Assembly: GCA_013423325.1 (NCBI GenBank)
Contig: BLJB01000268.1
Location: forward strand, 1 to 64,000
Origin: Usnea hakonensis
Taxonomy: Eukaryota > Ascomycota > Lecanoromycetes > Lecanorales > Parmeliaceae
Direction: 5' to 3'
DNA: 64,000 nt
A program made the position numbers and the translations under genes. The notes under the pieces were generated by a model that was given only the letters and a program-made list of their open reading frames with translations, ran no database searches and had not been told where the DNA came from. The first letter of the stretch is position 1. Each line of letters opens with the position of its first letter. Positions 23,901 through 35,604 of the stretch are shown piece by piece.

Positions 23901-24756
23901 CCTGGTGCTGGATATCTTCTTTTGCCGGCACGAGCAATGTAGCGCCGAGGAAGAGGGGTGTAAATATGTCCCTCTGTATTGGATCGTGAGCTATTCCTGA
24001 GAGCATAGTGAAGCGATCGTTTTCAGAAAGGTTAAAGGTCTCGGCCATCCAAGGATAGTAATGTGTTAGGGAGAAATGACGCCCTTGGACCCCCTTTGGC
24101 CTGCCCTCGGAGCCAGATGTGAAACTGAGCGTTGGTATGGAGTCCGGGCCTACGACCACGCCAGGATGTTTGCTCTTCAACGACTGTTGATGTAGTAAAA
24201 CATCTTCATCTTCGTGACCGAGCGAGCCTCCTGTAACAGTCCCGTCATCAAGGAGTTCTAGACCGGGCACTTCGGCCCTCAATTCAAGGTTGTCGTTGAT
24301 CCATCCCCTTACTTCGTTTGACAGCCTGCCCTCTTCTCTAGAAGCCTTCTCGATTACGATGAGACCCTTTGGCCTTGCAACGTCGAGGTATACGGTCTGC
24401 CGATCCGGAGGGTACGCAGGGTCAACCACGCTGAAGGTAGCGCCTGCCTTCAACACTGCGAGTATTGCAATGCACAAGTCAACGCCTCTGTAAGCATAAA
24501 TCATAATAACATCACCCCTCTCAATGCCATGGTGTAAGAAATAATGTGCAATGACATTAGAAGCTTGATGAATTTGTTGGTAAGTAAATCCTCGCTGCGG
24601 CGCCGTCTTTGACGCTGTTTCGACTACACACAGTCGATCGGGGTGTTTTGTGGCATTTTCTGCAAATCGATCGTGAATGGCCCCTTGATAGTCAGACCAA
24701 TGGAGATCTGCTGTGGGATCTGGCAGGGCGTTTCCTGGCCTGACTCCGTTCTCCAT
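20991..24756 (-). CDS. LYS2: L-2-aminoadipate reductase
   Basis: Reduces 2-aminoadipate to its semialdehyde in fungal lysine biosynthesis; needs phosphopantetheinylation by Lys5. Four exons (24756-23895, 23844-23653, 23597-23579, 23433-20991), 1171 residues, the usual size. The adenylation domain comes first (TFSVVDPAYPPDRQ; core LSFTSGSEGRPKG around residue 210; VTHLTPAMGQILVGG; MFGTTETQRAVSYY formed across three exons; YRSGDLGRY). The carrier site follows in DVGGHSLRAQE (near 675), then the NADPH-dependent thioester reductase with LTGGTGFLGVSILENIL (near 765) and YAQSKYVSEYLMREAG. Exon 3 is only 19 nt, encoding TTETQ and parts of its neighbours; the next intron is long (145 nt). All motifs are intact. 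Confidence 0.97.
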
Positions 24757-25740
24757 CCTCCTGAGCTGATTCGGAAGTCCTACTAGACTGATAACAGAAG
24801 GCTAAACACCATTTCCACACTCATTAAGGTATGCTTGGTTGTGACGATTCGCGTCGAATTAATTTCTACAATATAAGTTGCACCAGTTTTGCGTTCCAAA
24901 TCCCTTTTTTGTTTTCTTTCGCGATGAAAATTTATGCAAATCCTTGGCATTAACTCCTCAGATTATGCACCCCCTTATTCCAACCTGCATAAAAATAAAA
25001 ATCCGAACCCCCACCAAGCAAGCCCTGCACCAACGCTAGCGCAGCTGCACGAATCAGACATGTCCATCCTCACCCCGCATTTTCGAAGCTCAATAACGCG
25101 CCGTTTGCACTTTCCCCTTCCCCTCATAGATAAAAAACGAGGATTCGTCTGATGTTGATGGAATTTATATAGATAGATCCCTAACATAGCCCATAGCGAA
25201 CAATAAATAAATCTTCACTCTTCTTCAATCCTTTATAAAACAGCGGAGGATTACGATATTTAGTTTGTTTGCCGAGAATATCCCTACCTTACTGACTGCA
25301 TCAGGGAACTTCCCGAGCACGCATCCACCCATTTTTTTCTGTATAAAATTCTTTGATTTTTCAATTGGCCGTGGGCTTCGATTTACTGAGCTCTGCGGGA
25401 CCAGAACAGTATTTAGTTGCTCAACGTACGCAACCGGGTTCTCCTCTTCCCTCGTGTCCCGGAAAAGCTTGCAGCAGGCCCATTCAATCTCAATTCTCGG
25501 TTTTCGTTTGACAGACATGGGTGCCGCGAATGGATCGGAGTAATCAATACAAACGGATGCTGACTTGACGGCAAACATCAGAAAAACCCACCGACATACC
25601 GAGCCCCATCCTCGCCCACCGAGGGCGTTCCCGATTGCTCAACCCCCCAAGCCGGCCCTAAGACTGCTCTCCCCTTACTGCTCACACCCTCCCAAACCCA
25701 CACCTTCATTTCCCCCCTCTCCACCCCGCAAAGCACCGAC
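24757..25740. other. divergent intergenic region, LYS2 / mitochondrial carrier
   Basis: About 1 kb holding both promoters. The side next to the carrier (25570-25740) is strongly C-rich on the plus strand, as many fungal leaders are. I see no clear Lys14- or Gcn4-type site (TGACTCA absent in this stretch). Confidence 0.5.
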
Positions 25741-26815
25741 ATGTCCAAAGCCGTAGACGCCGCCAAATCCGCCTCCAACAAAACCACCTCCGCCCTCTCG
25801 AAACCCGCCTCCGAAACATCTCCCGTCGCCGCATCCATCCTCCACCAACCCTACACCCGCGCCGCTCTCCCCTTTATAAACGGCGGCCTAGCCGGCATGA
25901 CAGCCACCGTCTGCATCCAACCCATCGACATGATAAAAGTGCGGCTCCAATTAGCCGGCGAGGGGATAAAAACGGGCCCTCGGGCCACACCGCTCTCGGT
26001 GACAAAGGACATCATAGCGCAGGGAAAATTGATGGATCTATACACCGGTCTGAGCGCCGGACTCTTAAGGCAAGCAGTGTACACGACCGCGAGGATCGGA
26101 ATCTTCGATACATTCCAAACGGCGCTGAAGACGAGAGCGGAGGCCAGGGGGCAAGACATCCGCTTCAGAGAGCGAGCAGCCGCAGGGACGACGGCGGGCG
26201 GCTTAGCCGCGATGGTGGGCAACCCGGCGGATCTGGCGCTCATACGGATGCAGAGCGACGGGCTCAAACCTCAAGCGACGCGAGCGAACTACAAGAGCGT
26301 CTTGGACGCCCTGCTGCGGATATCCAGGACCGAAGGCGTGTACTCGCTCTGGGCGGGCGCGAGTCCCACGATTGTACGAGCCATGGCCTTGAATTTCGGG
26401 CAATTGGCCTTCTTCTCCGAAGCCAAGAATCAGCTGCGGAGCAAAACGCAATTGTCGACGCACGCGACGACACTGACGGCGAGCGCCGTTGCGGGGTTCT
26501 TTGCGAGCTTTTTTTCCCTGCCGTTTGATTTTGTTAAGACGAGGTTGCAGAAGCAGCAAAAGGGTAAAGATGGGAAACTGCCGTATACCGGGATGGCGGA
26601 TTGTTTTCGGAAGGTGGCCCAGGAGGAGGGTTTGCTGAGGTTTTATCGCGGGTTTGGGACGTACTATGTTAGGATCGCACCGCACGCGTAAGTTGTTCTG
26701 TCCTTTCCCTGCGCTGTAATGTTTTTTTGTATACTTGAGAGCAGGTGCTGACTTGGGTTCATATAGAATGATAACGCTGATTGTTGCTGACTGGCTTGGC
26801 GTCATCACCACGTGA
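25741..26815 (+). CDS. mitochondrial 2-oxoglutarate/dicarboxylate-type carrier
   Basis: Two exons (25741-26687 and 26767-26815), 331 residues; the second exon encodes only the last 15 residues plus the end of an Ala codon (APHAMITLIVADWLG). Three SLC25 repeats are visible through PIDMIKVRLQ, NPADLALIRMQSD and LPFDFVKTRLQKQ. NPADLALIRMQ in repeat 2 is characteristic of the oxoglutarate/malate and dicarboxylate carrier branch, so exchange of 2-oxoglutarate or malate across the inner mitochondrial membrane is the likely role. The first 40 residues are Ala/Ser/Lys-rich. LYS2 is divergent from it and uses 2-oxoglutarate-derived aminoadipate, but co-regulation is only a guess. The 3' end converges with NSE2. 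Confidence 0.92.
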
Positions 26816-27085
26816 GAGGGTGGGTAGAGGGACAGGTTGATTGGGACTAGCGTCGCTGAGCGTGCACGGCGTTTTTGCAAGGACAGCTTCGAGGAGTATG
26901 GCAACCGGCAGATGACTTTAGCGTTGCAGCGTTCCATCACATATGGATCTTTCCTGGCGCCTTTATTTGCAGCATAAATGCACATAAGCTTCTGTATCAA
27001 CGTCTTTCCGATGACGTGAAGAGCTCAAGTGCATGCCGAACTCACCTCCGCAAAACCCCAACCGTCAGTCCTAACCCCCCACATC

Positions 27086-28676
27086 CTACTCCTCCCCATC
27101 ATCATCCTCCTCCTCACCCTCATCCCCTCCCTCGAGATCAACAACATCCGTCCCCGCAGACCCGCTCCTCCCCCCCCTCCTCAAGCCCTCCACCTGCGAA
27201 TTCGGCACCATAGAAACCTCCCTACTCTCCTTTCTCAGCGCCTGACTCCTCCGTTCATTCTTTACATGGGGCGTCCTAGTCCTCGCAGGGGAGCTGCCGA
27301 TTTCCTCGGCTGCGCGCCTACCGCTCGCCGGCGCCCTGACGTCGTCGTCGTCGTCGTCGGAGTTGTCGGAATCATTTTGGATGCGGGCGTTCTCGGCGGC
27401 TTGCATGCGTTGGATTTTGCGGACGAGGACGGGGTTGGGGGCGAGGTCGTCGGGTGTGAGCATCTGCCGTTTTCGCGAAAGGAGACACGGGTCAGCGCGC
27501 GTTTGTGCGTGCGAAATGATGTGGAAGAGCAGGCAGCAGGAAGAGGCGCGAATAAGAAATATGATGGCTTACCATTGTGCACACGGGACATTGCATCGCC
27601 TTGCGTCCACCTCCTCTTCGTCCCGCGCTGCCGTCAACGATCACGTCGCTGGCATTGATCATGCTGAGTATGGCATCTTTTTCGAAGCTGTGGGGGCATT
27701 TGGTGCTGGTGACGGGGTCCTTCATGGGCAGCAGCGTGATGGGACATTTTATGCTGATGCGTTCCGAAGCGACGGCTAGATCATCGTCATGCGTGTCTGG
27801 CTGTTGTCCTGCTGTGTTATGTGCTGCTGCGCCGTGGGTTTGCGGGTCGATGGAGGGGTCTGGAAACCAGGTCGATGAGTGGGGCATGGGCGGGGCGTCG
27901 TCGCCGGGGAATTGCGCGTCGTGGACGAGTTTCTTGAAGCCGACGTAGTCGTTGTTTTGGGCGTAGCTGGAGATTATCAGTGAGGAAGATGGATTTGCGG
28001 ATTATTTGGAATCAACGTACCGGATAGACATGGTCTCGTTGTGATATGTCGATTTTTGCTCTGCTATCTTGCTCTTGATGAACTCGAGAGCGCTTCCATT
28101 TTGTCCTGCAGCCTCGAATTCATCTTCCAAATCGCTGTTTTCACTGTCTGCGTCCGCACCTCGTCTTCGCTTGTTGGATCTGAACTGACTTGCGCCGAGT
28201 GTGCTCTGGGTCGGCGCGATAGCACCTCGATTATTCGCGACGTTGGTCTCGAGTTCTCGGAGCGCCTTCTCCACACCCTCGACCTCGACCTTTGCATCCA
28301 CGATCCCGCGGACACCGCACTCCAGTCTGCCTGTCAGCTCATCCGTTTGTTGTCGTTTCTCATCAATAGCTCTCTCCTCTTCTTCATTGTCTTGCTGGGA
28401 CCCGTGCTTTTCCCGTCTCGCGCGCGACTTGTCGTGTAAAGCAACGTGCGCTACGAAGCGATCATTGATATCGACCGCTGCTCCTGCAAGATGGTTATTT
28501 GCAGCATTCAGCCGAAGTTTCAGGGAGTCCAGTCTGTGATTGCGAGGGAGGTCCTGGATGGCGCGTATGGCGTTTTCATTCAGAGGGTGTTGGGGAGGCT
28601 GGTAGGTGGGGAGGGCGGGTCCTTCTCTTTGTCTATTCGACGTTCCAGATGGGCGAGGTCTGGCTGAAGAAGGCAT
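27086..28676 (-). CDS. NSE2: E3 SUMO ligase NSE2/MMS21 (SMC5-SMC6 subunit)
   Basis: Three exons (28676-28021, 27966-27573, 27463-27086), 475 residues. The N-terminal half is helical and charged (LDSLKLRLNAANNHLAGAAV, later IVDAKVEVEGVEKALRELET), consistent with the coiled-coil arm that docks on Smc5. The SP-RING is at about residues 275-350: ISIKCPITLLPMKDPVTSTK, CPHSF, then MQCPVC, with Cys/His ligands in the order C...C-x-H...C-x2-C. An insertion rich in Gly/Arg (GSAGRRGGGRKA) separates the halves of the finger. After the ring, LTPDDLAPNPVLVRKIQRMQ is the usual conserved follow-on. The tail carries acidic repeats and a DVVDLEGG stretch that could be a SUMO-interacting motif. Longer than yeast Mms21, normal for filamentous fungi. 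Confidence 0.93.
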
Positions 28677-28895
28677 AATCCGTGTCTTTTCGTGGGTTCT
28701 TGATGGAATCGCAAATCACTTGTTGCGGAGTATCTATCAAAACGCGGTCTCTGACGCGAACATTTCAGGGTAGTGGCACCTCGGCTGAGTTGCCTTTATC
28801 AACAGTTCTTCTACAAATCTGTTTCATCGAAGCGTGGGATTCACGGATTGTGCTATTGTTGTAATATATGTTTGAATAGAGAATTTCTTTTGAAA

Positions 28896-29016
28896 GGGAA
28901 GATGGCCGAGTGGTTATGGCGGATGTCTCAAGTTTTCTCAAACTTACGAATCAGGTTCACCTAGTCGTTGTAAACATCTGGAGCGATCCGCGTGGGTTCG
29001 AATCCCACTCTTCTCA
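28896..29016 (+). tRNA. tRNA-Leu(CAA) with 40-nt intron
   Basis: The acceptor stem pairs GGGAAGA (28896-28902) with TCTTCTC (29009-29015), discriminator A at 29016. The D-region has GGCCGAGTGGTTA (A box). The anticodon stem GATGT/ACATC (28922-28926 and 28974-28978) encloses loop C-T-CAA-G; the intron is 28933-28972, directly 3' of position 37, as is usual. A long variable arm and GGTTCGAATCC (B box, T-loop) complete a class II tRNA. A T-run at about 29034 could terminate Pol III. CCA is not encoded. Confidence 0.95.
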
Positions 29017-30299
29017 TGGATTTATTTTGCTTTTTGAATATCTAGTATACCGTTTGCACTTGGAATGTTTAAAAACAGGTTCTCGTGGCTGTTTCCTCCA
29101 CCCCTCTCTCATATCCTATTTGCCACTCGACCGCTCCGAAGGTAAAGTAACATTATATGCACAACAACACTAGAGATGTCGATATCAAGTCATAGGATCG
29201 TTTCCCTAGGCTAGGGTTCCAAGGATTTTGATTGCCTAGTGAAGAAATTATCTAGGCGTCTCATTTCACAGCTTGCTAGACAGTACGCAACTCATCATGC
29301 AAAGAAATCGATATGGTTACATATGTGAGCGAGACCCCTCTGCAGACGATTGGATAACCCTCTGACAACCGAAGGAAAGATAACTGATACTTCTGGGGAC
29401 GCTCAGGACACTTGAGCCTCGAGCCATTGCAATGATCCGCACCGCTCAAGGAAACAATAAATGTAGCAAGTACCCCGGACGAGTAGCCACTTCGTCATTT
29501 AACCCACATACGTGATACAGATTCCTCATGTTCAATCATGTTAAGAATCGTGATAACGAGGCGATCTTGACCTGTATGGGTTTTTATAAAATGTATATTT
29601 TGGTAGGATTGATCGTTCTGTCAGGGAGAGAGGGTGTTGGGATTTTTAATTTTGGTGTTGGTGTATGGTAGGGGACGCGCCTCTTTTTAGGGGATACTGG
29701 GTGGATGGAGTAGAGAAGGTATGGATTCGTGATGGGTGTGATGGATGGGCTGTGGGAAGGGGAGTTTGGTGTGCGGTGGCTATGTACCTTGTGTGTGCGT
29801 GGTTGGGATGATGGGGAGGGTGGGTTTCTGGATTGCTGTTGCTGGGCTTTTGGTTGTTACGTTTGAGAGTAGGTGTTGATGCAGTGCTGAAATGTCCTTC
29901 TGAGATGTCTACCTTTTCTTTTGCTTCGTGATTTACACCTCATGGTGTGGTGATGTTTTGTTTTTATGTCCTGCGCTCACCTGCTTTGCGAGTCTAATAT
30001 CGAAAAAGCAAATACATATACCTGCTTACAAGAATCGAAATTTTCCGGCCATGTCATAACAGCTTCTTTCAGGATACTTGTGAGCAGTACGCAAGTGTGT
30101 AAGAGCCCCATCTTTCTGCCTCTTCTCTAAGTGTATCAAACTTGCTCAGCGGCCGTTATCCCTGCATATATATCTCTCATTATAATGCAATATTCGATTA
30201 TTTCCACACTACAAAAGATCCCTTCCTCTCCCTTCTCCTTCCTCTCATCTACACCATCTCCTCACCAACACCATTATCCAACTCAATCTCATAGAAGCA
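29017..30299. other. intergenic
   Basis: About 1.3 kb without a recognised gene. 29590-29900 is G/T-rich on the plus strand; 30210-30299 is a CT/CA-rich leader just before the next start codon. Confidence 0.6.
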
Positions 30300-31139
30300 A
30301 TGGACTCCCCTTGCCCTCACTGGGCTCACCACAACCACTCAGATAAACAACTAAATCTCGTCTTCACACCTTTTTACTGGCAATCAGGCATCTCTTCTCC
30401 CCCTGCCTCGACAAACTTCGACGACGACGATGACGACGACAACAATAACAACAACAATCACCCTCCCACCTACCACCACCACCACCATCACCACCGCTCC
30501 CACTCCCCCACCCCTCCCCCATCAACCTCCCACAACCAAACCGACTCCGGCTACTTCACCCTCCGCCCTTCATCATCCCCCCGCCGCCCAAACAAACCAT
30601 TAACAGTCATCAACACAACCCCGAGTCCACAAACATTCCCATCCATCGTCGAGGAACACCCTTATCCCGAAACCGCAAATAACATCAACACCATCAGAAA
30701 CACGAGGATATCGCAGCGGCTAGCGTTGAGGTGGATATCTAATGACGATGACGACGAGGCTGTGGAGGAGGAAGAAACGGGCCTATGCGCATCGAAGTCG
30801 ATGCGTGATCGTGTCCTTTGTAATCCCGTGTCCGACGTGGAGGAGGAGCAGGAGGGGAATGGTGGCACGGGCTTTGGAGCGATGAGATTGAGGAGGGGGT
30901 TTGGGGAGTGGTTGGGGAGGGTTCGTGGGGATGGGGTGGACGGGCTGGATTTGGAGAGAGGTGGTGGGGTTGAAGGGTGGATGGGGATTGGGGCGGGCGG
31001 ACTGGATTTGGAGAGCGGTGATGGGGGTGATGAAGAAGGGAGGAAGGAAAGTCTTTGGAGCAGGGTGAAGAAGGGTGTTGGGTGGCGGGACGGTCCTGTG
31101 AGATTGAAGAGGGCGAAGGAGAGGTTTTTGTTGGAGTGA
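30300..31139 (+). CDS. low-complexity hypothetical protein (Asp/Asn/His-rich)
   Basis: Single open frame of 279 codons from an ATG, not matched to any family I know. The N-terminus MDSPCPHWAHHNHSD is followed by an Asp-run, an Asn-run and a His-run, then a Ser/Pro-rich section with TDSGYFTLRPSSSPRR, a central conserved-looking stretch (NTRISQRLALRWISNDDDDE) and a Gly/Glu-rich half ending in basic KKGVGWRDGPVRLKRAKERF. The CT-rich 5' leader and absence of internal stops over 840 nt support a real gene, but GA-rich repeats could also keep a frame open. No signal peptide or membrane segment. Confidence 0.45.
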   Translation: MDSPCPHWAHHNHSDKQLNLVFTPFYWQSGISSPPASTNFDDDDDDDNNNNNNHPPTYHHHHHHHRSHSPTPPPSTSHNQTDSGYFTLRPSSSPRRPNKPLTVINTTPSPQTFPSIVEEHPYPETANNINTIRNTRISQRLALRWISNDDDDEAVEEEETGLCASKSMRDRVLCNPVSDVEEEQEGNGGTGFGAMRLRRGFGEWLGRVRGDGVDGLDLERGGGVEGWMGIGAGGLDLESGDGGDEEGRKESLWSRVKKGVGWRDGPVRLKRAKERFLLE

Positions 31140-31326
31140 TTGGAGTAGAGCGTTTCGGGGAGCTTGGATTGAGACGTTTGGAGTGGGGATGTTGTTTGTA
31201 TTTTTTAAAGGCGCTTTTTTATTATCTACCTACGTATAAACACACTAACAAATCGCGTTCTATCTATCCCTCATCTATTGGAAAAGTTTTCTAGACAATT
31301 TATTACCAGAAAGATACGTATCTAAT

Positions 31327-31886
31327 TCAATGACAAACCCAGTGCTTTAGACACGTTCCTTTGATTTCTCCCTCCCTAGCAGGACACAACTCCATAATCG
31401 TTCTCGTCGGTGCGTTGGGACCAGCGTGCAGATATTCCAAACCGGCTGGAGTATGAAGGACACAATAAGGTGGTAGATTCGATTGTCGAGGCAGCAACGT
31501 ACCTTTTTTATCCAATCTATGAAGCATGTCTTGGGCTTCGTCAACTAAGTCACTCCTGTCTTGCTTCGGGAACTGACTGCCTTTGAACTTCACGGCGTGA
31601 AGCTGTATAAGAACTTGTAAAAGAACGTACTCGGGAGTATGAGTCTCTGGACGGACGAAGGTTTTGGTGAAAGAATTTTTCTGGAAATCGCGTAAGACAA
31701 AGGAGGTATAGTATTTCTGCCATGTGTCATGGACAGGATTATAGAAAGTGGAAATGCCGTTTCGTTTCCCACAACAGCTAATCCCAGTTGAACTATTGCT
31801 GGGGTAGTGACAATAGGGTTCGTTCTCAGACGGATTGAGCATTTCGATCAGAGCCTTCCGCCGATCCTGGAGTTCTTGTATCCGTA
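31327..31886 (-). CDS. hypothetical protein, 3' exon only
   Basis: An exon of 560 nt starting after a likely acceptor (TTTTAG, branch CTAAC about 30 nt upstream). It begins RIQELQDRRKALIEMLNP, probably the end of a helix or coiled coil, and contains DTWQKYYTSFVLRDFQKNSF, YVLLQVLIQLHAVKFKGSQF and a C-terminal TIMELCPAREGEIKGTCLKH. Five to six Cys are scattered in it. I could not join the upstream exons (somewhere in 31890-32290, where a piece reading RTEKNQLVQRLHNLVERFAF is visible), so the start is unknown. Family not recognised. Confidence 0.35.
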
Positions 31887-32339
31887 CTAAAATTAAAAGA
31901 TCCTTTTGTTAGGTTCCCACAATTATTGAAAAGTCGAGGATGGGGCGTTGAATTAGAAGAAGCGTTATAAAAGCTAGAATTACAGACATTCAGAAAGCAA
32001 ATCGTTCAACTAAATTATGCAGTCTCTGTACGAGTTGATTTTTTTCAGTCCTCATCCAAATTCTCCTCTCGCAAAGGCTACTTTGGAACCTGAGAACGGA
32101 TTCACAAGTATCCTCAAACTATAAATCAGAAATAAGTGGCAACTACATCCATGTAATCTATGCAATTCGAGCTTGAAGTTTACCAATCGATGTCTCCTCT
32201 GCTAGGAGCTTCGGTGAAATCTTAGTCAAACAAGTATTGAACACAAATATCAAACAGCCGATGGAAGTCTGAGTAGTCAAATGAAGGCATCTTTGTCTTA
32301 TATGTATATACAGTTCTATACCCTCTACACTGTTCATCA

Positions 32340-34538
32340 TCACCCACCCCTTTCCACCCACCAAACCCCCCACCCAACCATCCCTCCAACCACCCACCAT
32401 TTCCCCAATCCCAACCCCCCCCTCATCCCCCCGGCACCCCCCGTAAACCCAAGCACCCCCGTCCCATTACTCGTCCCCCCACCCAACCCACCAACTATAT
32501 ACGGCCCCAATCCCTCCGTGCTCGTCCCAACCACCGCGGCTCCATTTCCGCCACTCGGCGCCAACGAAACTGTCGTCCCGCCCACCGCTACCGTCCCTCC
32601 TGACGCCGTCGTACCGCCCACGACGATGGCTCCGCCGGGCGTGAGCGTTTGAGAGCCTACGATGTATTGACCTTGGGAATTCGCGGTTATGGTTGATGAG
32701 CCGATTGTGATGGGTGGAGGTGTCGTTGGGGTTGGGCTTGGTGTTGTGGAACTGGGGAGGTTCAGCGTTGTGGTGCTGGAGCCGACGATGAGGACGGGGT
32801 GGGGGCCTGATGTTTGCAGTATGACGGGCGTGACGGAGGCGCCGGTGCCGAGGACGAGGGGTGTGTTGGGCGAGAGGGTTTGGCCGGCGATTATGTAGTG
32901 GGAGTTGGAGTCTGTGGTTAGGGTGTGGTCGTTTATGATGAGGGGAGCCGGGGCGGATAGGGGTGGGTTTGCGACGACGACGGGTGTTGTGGTTGTTATT
33001 TGGGATCCTTGAGCATTTGTGGTTGTGAGGATCACGGCGGGTACTTGTGTTGTTGCGACGACGATGCTGCCTTGGGCGTTTGTGGTGCTGGTGGTGATGG
33101 TTGCGATGGCGTTGGCTGAGGGTGCGGGAACGGCGGTGGATGCTTGGTTGACGAGGCCGGGGAGTGGTGGGAGTGCGGCGTTGTTGGAGTTCTCGTTTTG
33201 CGGAGACTGCGAGGTTTTGGCAGGTGGGTTCGAAGCGGCTTTGTCTATATTCGCGGGTTGGATGGATGAAGGGGCAGCGTTGGAGTCTCCGCCTTGGGGA
33301 GAAGCAGGTTCGACGGCTGGGATGCTCGAAGGGCCTGTATTACTATTTGCTGCTTGGTCAGGTGAAGTGCCAGAATCGGCATTTGTGCTGCCTGGAGCTG
33401 GGCTTGATGCTGGCGCTTCGGCGCTAGCGTCATTCTTGCCTGCAGCTTGATTGGGTGCTGGGACCAGCGCTGCTATGGACGAGGTGCTTGGAGATTGCGT
33501 TTGTTTCTCTGCAGCTGATGGTTTCCCAACGCCAAAGGGATTTGCAATTATTTGAGACGCTTCTACCGCTTGAGATTCAACTTTCGCTGATTCCTTCCCG
33601 GTCAATGGTGCGGGAGCCGATGTTGCTCCTCCTTCGTCACCGGCCTCGGTCGAGGTAGAAGTTGCCGTGAGATACAAGGCCTTGTTCAGAACAGTGGCTG
33701 GCGCGGCAAATGCTCCGAATGGTGAGCAATTCCAAGCTCCCATATTGGGAATAAGAGGCTGGATTACCGAGTCATAATCACTGTCGTATGACCATTGAGC
33801 TTCCCATGTTGCGCCTCTGGGATCCAAGGCTAGGTAGCTTGCGCTTATTTTTTGGACGCTATTGGGTATAGGTGGATGTGTCGGGTAGGCAAAGACCGGT
33901 GAATCGCTGTTGAACGGTTCTGTGTCGTTGACGCCGTTGGCGCACGGATACCTCAGACATGTTGCAATTCCCGCAGTTGTCGTGGGAAGAGTGCCACAAA
34001 AGGTGTAGCTAGAGGGATAGTCACTATAGAGGATCGACGGGAAAGTTCTGTTATATGTCAGTCTATCTGATCTACAGTGCAAGGTAGATGGGCGGTACAA
34101 TATCTCGGTCCTGCTGGTAGTACCAAATTGGAGCACAACCGAAGTCGTCTTTGTGGTTGGGAGAGGAGTATAATCTCTTAAGTCTGCCTCTGTATTGGTG
34201 ATTGTCTCGGTTCTGGTGCTATTATTTTTCTTGTTCACCACATAGACTAGTGTCTCTGCCGTTATAGTCGCAGTAATTGTCCCGGGCGTCCATGTAACTG
34301 AACCAAGTGGTCCATCGTTCCGTGAGCAATTGGACGGGCAGCCTGTTGTTTCCGCTGCGCTCGGAAAAGTTATCCTTGTTGAGTTGGCAAAAGTTGCTGT
34401 CTCTCTGTCAGGTCCTGTCTACTGTGAGACCATATCTGCTCGGGACTTACTCGAATATGGCACTGCAGTCGCTACGCTGAACGGCGCAATAAGTATTAGA
34501 TTACAAGCAAGAGTAAAGGCGAATACATCGGACAACAT
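32340..34538 (-). CDS. secreted adhesin-like repeat glycoprotein
   Basis: I model exons 34538-34451, 34396-34099 and 34047-32340, 697 residues; the second intron (51 nt, CTGACATATAACAG end) is a multiple of three, so it may also be retained. The start gives a signal peptide (MLSDVFAFTLACNLILIAPF, then SVATA). The N-terminal 180 residues form a Cys-containing domain (TGCPSNCS, SSYTFCGTL, MGAWNCSPFGA). The middle is Ser/Pro/Ala-rich and disordered. The C-terminal third has two or more beta-type repeats with the form NSxxYIIAGQTLSPNTPLVL and NSQGQYIVGSQTLTPGGAIV, common in large fungal surface proteins. The Gly/Trp-rich tail has no clear GPI site. Cell-wall or surface location is inferred. Confidence 0.7.
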
Positions 34539-35604
34539 CGCGACAGGATACACGCAGTCAGGACAGCAAGTCGTCCTCTCAGACTTCTACGAGAAAGAAA
34601 GATCAAGGGTTGACAACGACGACGAAGTTGGGAATCAGCTTACCTTATGGGCTCTGAGCTGATGACTACGCTCTAGATTCATCAAATCTTGTAGCAAGGA
34701 TCACTACTTAGTACTTACTAAACATGGCAAGCTACCGTGCGGCGAAAACGACTGATGGCTTAGACATAAGAGATGTGATTGGATGGGGTAGGATGTTTGT
34801 ACTGTCAACATGTCCGAGGCTGGGATGGTGCGACAGAATAAGAAGCTTGTTGAATCCTCCCGGCGCCATCTCTGAGGCTGAGTTTGGTAGCCCAAGAATA
34901 GTACGGTTTATGGACGATCACATACAACGTTCTAGCCATCTTTGCCAACACCGAGAGCTCTGAAATCGACATTTGATAGGCCAGAGTCGGATGTTTCTAC
35001 TTACTAATAATATCTTGAATTGCAGACCGATTTGATATTTGGCGTTGTGCGCCACTTTCTCTGGCGCGCTTAAGATTTAAAGCATTTTCTATGTCTTAAG
35101 TAGAATGGATGGGAAGAGGAAGAAGGTGAGGGCAGAACACGAGTAGTCATGAAGGAGACGAGATTACCTACTTTACCTTACCAGACTGGCTCACTTACCG
35201 ACTAGTCCGTAAGGGATCTAGTGTATCTAGGAACCAGGGACAATCCCGGAAAGAGCCGAAGTCGCAAACTCAATTGTCGCACGAGGGCACTTACCCTCGT
35301 TCCTCAACCGATAGATATCTTGTACAACGAAGTCGCAAAGAAAGCAAGTCATGTACACGCTATCCCTCCACGGCTCCACCTCTCAAGATGACTTGCAGAC
35401 TTGCAAACCCCTACAGCTGCACCTCAAGCGCTGTACCGCCGGGTATGCATGCCGACGAATCCGACCGAGAACCTCTCGGCCGAGATATTCTCAGCCTCAC
35501 AGCTAATTATAAACGGGAAAGTTTACAATGCGTTAAGAAGATCCCAAGGAACCCAATCTCTGCAAACTCATCAACGTGATCGCAGGCTAGAGGACTGTGC
35601 TTGA
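34539..35604. other. intergenic, divergent
   Basis: Upstream region shared by the adhesin-like gene and the exchanger homologue. Short open frames at 34704-35604 have no domain; one may include 5' untranslated exon of the exchanger gene. Confidence 0.5.
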
